A DNA stretch of 62,000 nucleotides from Acanthaster planci (Eukaryota > Echinodermata > Asteroidea > Valvatida > Acanthasteridae), in contig NW_019091372.1 of assembly GCF_001949145.1 (NCBI RefSeq), forward strand, positions 532,030 to 594,029, in the 5' to 3' direction. A model generated the notes under the pieces. The model ran no database searches, had not been told where the DNA came from, and was given only the letters and a program-made list of their open reading frames with translations. The translations under genes and the position numbers were made by a program. Of this stretch, positions 60,182 to 62,000 are shown piece by piece. Within the stretch, counting starts at the first letter, position 1, and each line of letters opens with the position of its first letter.

Positions 60182-62000
60182 CTACAAGGCAGAGTTCAGC
60201 CTTGGCTTGCCAGAACCCTTGATGAAAGCAAGCCTGGTCTTAATAGGCAGATGATCGGAAGGGAAAGCTGCATTGGGACAGGCGTGGAAGGGCACAATCA
60301 GCTCTTCGTCGACCATCTCAAGAACACCGTCACAGTGCAGTGTGTTGGAGCTGAACCACACGTAGTCCAAGGCTGCCACAAATTTCTGAGATGCGTAGGC
60401 TTCTGGATCGGTCTTACGAACCTGTCAATAAAGGGCAGGCAGGCAGGCCAAATAATTTTCTTTTAATTCACAAAGAATAATTGCTTTTAATAAAAATTAT
60501 TACCAAACAGCAAGAAACTTTGCGAAAACTTTCACATTTTATAGAGATATTGATTTTTAAAAAGCCTGAATACAGATCTATTTTTAAAAAATAATTGACA
60601 AAATCAGACTATTTGTTGTTTATCATCAACATTTGAGCAACAAACTTGGTAAGAATAAGCAGTTAATATTTAGACCAGCGTTGGGCAACATATCACCCAC
60701 TATTTGAGATTTTTCTTAAAGTACAGGCCTATATACCTTTAGATGTGTGGATGTGCCATCAAACAGCGCCTGAACTGCTTCACTTTTTTGATCGGTCTTT
60801 GGTCGTCTGATATACTCCGAGTTATCTTCGTAGTCGGAAAATGGCACCTCATGTCCCTGTATAAAAAAAAAAAATCGCAAAACAGACTAGCACTGAGCAA
60901 AGCAAACGACACTGGCTATACACGTCATCTGCGCAGTTCAAGTCTGAACTTCTTGGTGTTGATACGGTTCATCGCTCGCTAAGCCACTCTCATGAAGGCC
61001 TACGTAAGTTGCATTCTGAGCTACAGGCAAAAACCAGTGACACTTCCCAAAATTGTACCACCTCAAAGTTGCAGAGCTTCAATGCAAGGCTGCCATAGTG
61101 CATTACTACCACAAATTATTATTCCTTAAAGTTTATAGGTTAATCCGAGGAAAAGTGCAGTGACACCTGCACACCCACGCGAGCGCGCCAAAACTTGACG
61201 CACACACGTGCAGCAGCTGAATGGTCCAAGAGGCATGTAAAGCGTGTGTACCGCCGATTCACTGGCGTGGTGCCATCGCAGTTATGGCTTCTGTTTCTTC
61301 TATGGTTTGCCGTTTTAAGTCTGGCTTGTACGTGACTGGAAACCAAACGCAAATAGAAGACTGAGGAAATTAGGTGTGACCTTGTCAAAAAATTGCCAGC
61401 TTTTACTAAAAATAGCAGAAATATACAGGTGGGGATGACATCGAAGCTTCAAATTTGCCAAGTAGCTGAACCAGCTTTGATATCGTTCTGCTATAAGCAG
61501 ACTACCTACCACCACTGTTTTGTAGGCACTCTTCAAGCTCCCAGAGTTGTGCTTGAAACAACCCAGAAAAGCATCCAGTAATGACGTCACCTGAAGGATT
61601 TATCATAAAAAAACGACAATATTTTCGGAAAATAACAATCTCGGTGAAGACTGCTGGATCTAATTAGAATGGGTCATAATACACAAGATTGGATGAACAG
61701 AAAATGCATCAACGACACTGCCTCAAACTGGCCGTGTTTTGTTTTTTTGTTTTTTTTTTTGCAGCGGGACTGGTTGTAGACTCTGTCCTTTCAGAGTCGT
61801 AAATACATATGCATTTGTTGTTTTCAGAAACCATGTTCATCTGGACAGGAATGTTCCGAACCGGCAGAAACCGTTTATGAGCAAGTGACATCAAGTTTCC
61901 ATCTACCCAGCTTTCCTGTAGCACACTCCTTTAGCTTGCTAGCTCATACCTGCTCGCAGTCTCGAGAATCAAAGGTGTGTAGGTACGTCGTCATGGTTTC
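60182..62000 (-). CDS. Endonuclease/exonuclease/phosphatase (EEP) family protein, C-terminal part
   Basis: Four minus-strand exons can be placed: 62000-61950 (runs off the window), 61590-61510, 60856-60737 and 60421-60182, all in phase 0, ending at TAG 60182-60184. The last exon has the EEP C-terminal signature: ALDYVWFSS, then FPSDHLPIKTRL, where the D of LDY and the SDH histidine belong to the metal/catalytic core of CCR4, nocturnin, ANGEL and PDE12 nucleases. Exon 61590-61510 gives HNSGSLKSAYKTV, like the LxSAY segment of nocturnin. Between them, exon 60856-60737 adds an acidic 40-residue stretch (SDYEDNSEYIRRPKTDQK). I infer an RNA or nucleotide phosphodiesterase; the exact member cannot be decided without the N-terminal half. 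The first exon fragment (YLHTFDSRDCEQ) is less certain. Confidence 0.75.

Noticed and set aside
1-62000. A bacterial-type system (operon, defence island, phage)
   Set aside because: Exon-intron structure, poly(A) signals and animal gene families show a nuclear animal genome throughout.
1-62000. Autonomous LTR, LINE or DNA transposon with an intact enzyme
   Set aside because: No reverse transcriptase, integrase or transposase catalytic frame was recognised; only small non-autonomous elements are seen.

Overview
The window is animal nuclear DNA: protein genes split into many short exons with GT-AG introns of a few hundred bases to about 2 kb, on both strands, and packed with small inverted-repeat elements. 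Animal-specific genes (pitchfork, SCYL2, ACSS3, a ZU5-UPA-death-domain protein) and frequent TACATGTA and TAGGCCTA palindromes suggest a marine invertebrate, most likely a deuterostome such as an echinoderm, hemichordate or lancelet. That placement is inference; no species can be named.

Layout from left to right: the 3' seven exons of SCYL2 (+, to 4713); complete ACSS3-like acyl-CoA synthetase (+, 16 exons, 7500-16001); a complete 8-exon ZU5-UPA-death-domain scaffold with a long tyrosine- and proline-motif tail (-, 18385-25966); a gene-poor stretch to 29686; a 6-exon gene joining a KDZ-transposase-type cysteine domain to a Crypton-associated-type zinc domain (+, 29687-34077); a repeat-filled stretch to 39042; complete GTF2H1 (TFIIH p62; -, 11 exons, 39043-45042); complete pitchfork/PIFO (+, 5 exons, 47299-49184); complete EIF3M (-, 10 exons, 50766-56093); an unidentified 264-residue gene (+, 6 exons, 56502-59256); and the 3' end of an endonuclease/exonuclease/phosphatase-family gene (-, 60182 to the window end).

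The genes are unrelated housekeeping and signalling genes, not an operon-like pathway. Notable arrangements are the head-to-head EIF3M and unidentified gene pair (about 400 bases between start codons), and the tail-to-tail PIFO and EIF3M pair with poly(A) signals about 40 bases apart. The strongest novelty candidates are the death-domain scaffold, whose tail holds three duplicated exons each carrying a CYED motif, the KDZ/Crypton-type fusion gene that has lost any recognisable catalytic core, and the unidentified gene. At least nine separate small transposon-like inverted repeats can be read directly, one with a perfect 8-base target duplication.

Exon borders were set by hand from reading frame, splice sites and family similarity; all reconstructed coding lengths are divisible by three. 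No alignment or database search was run.
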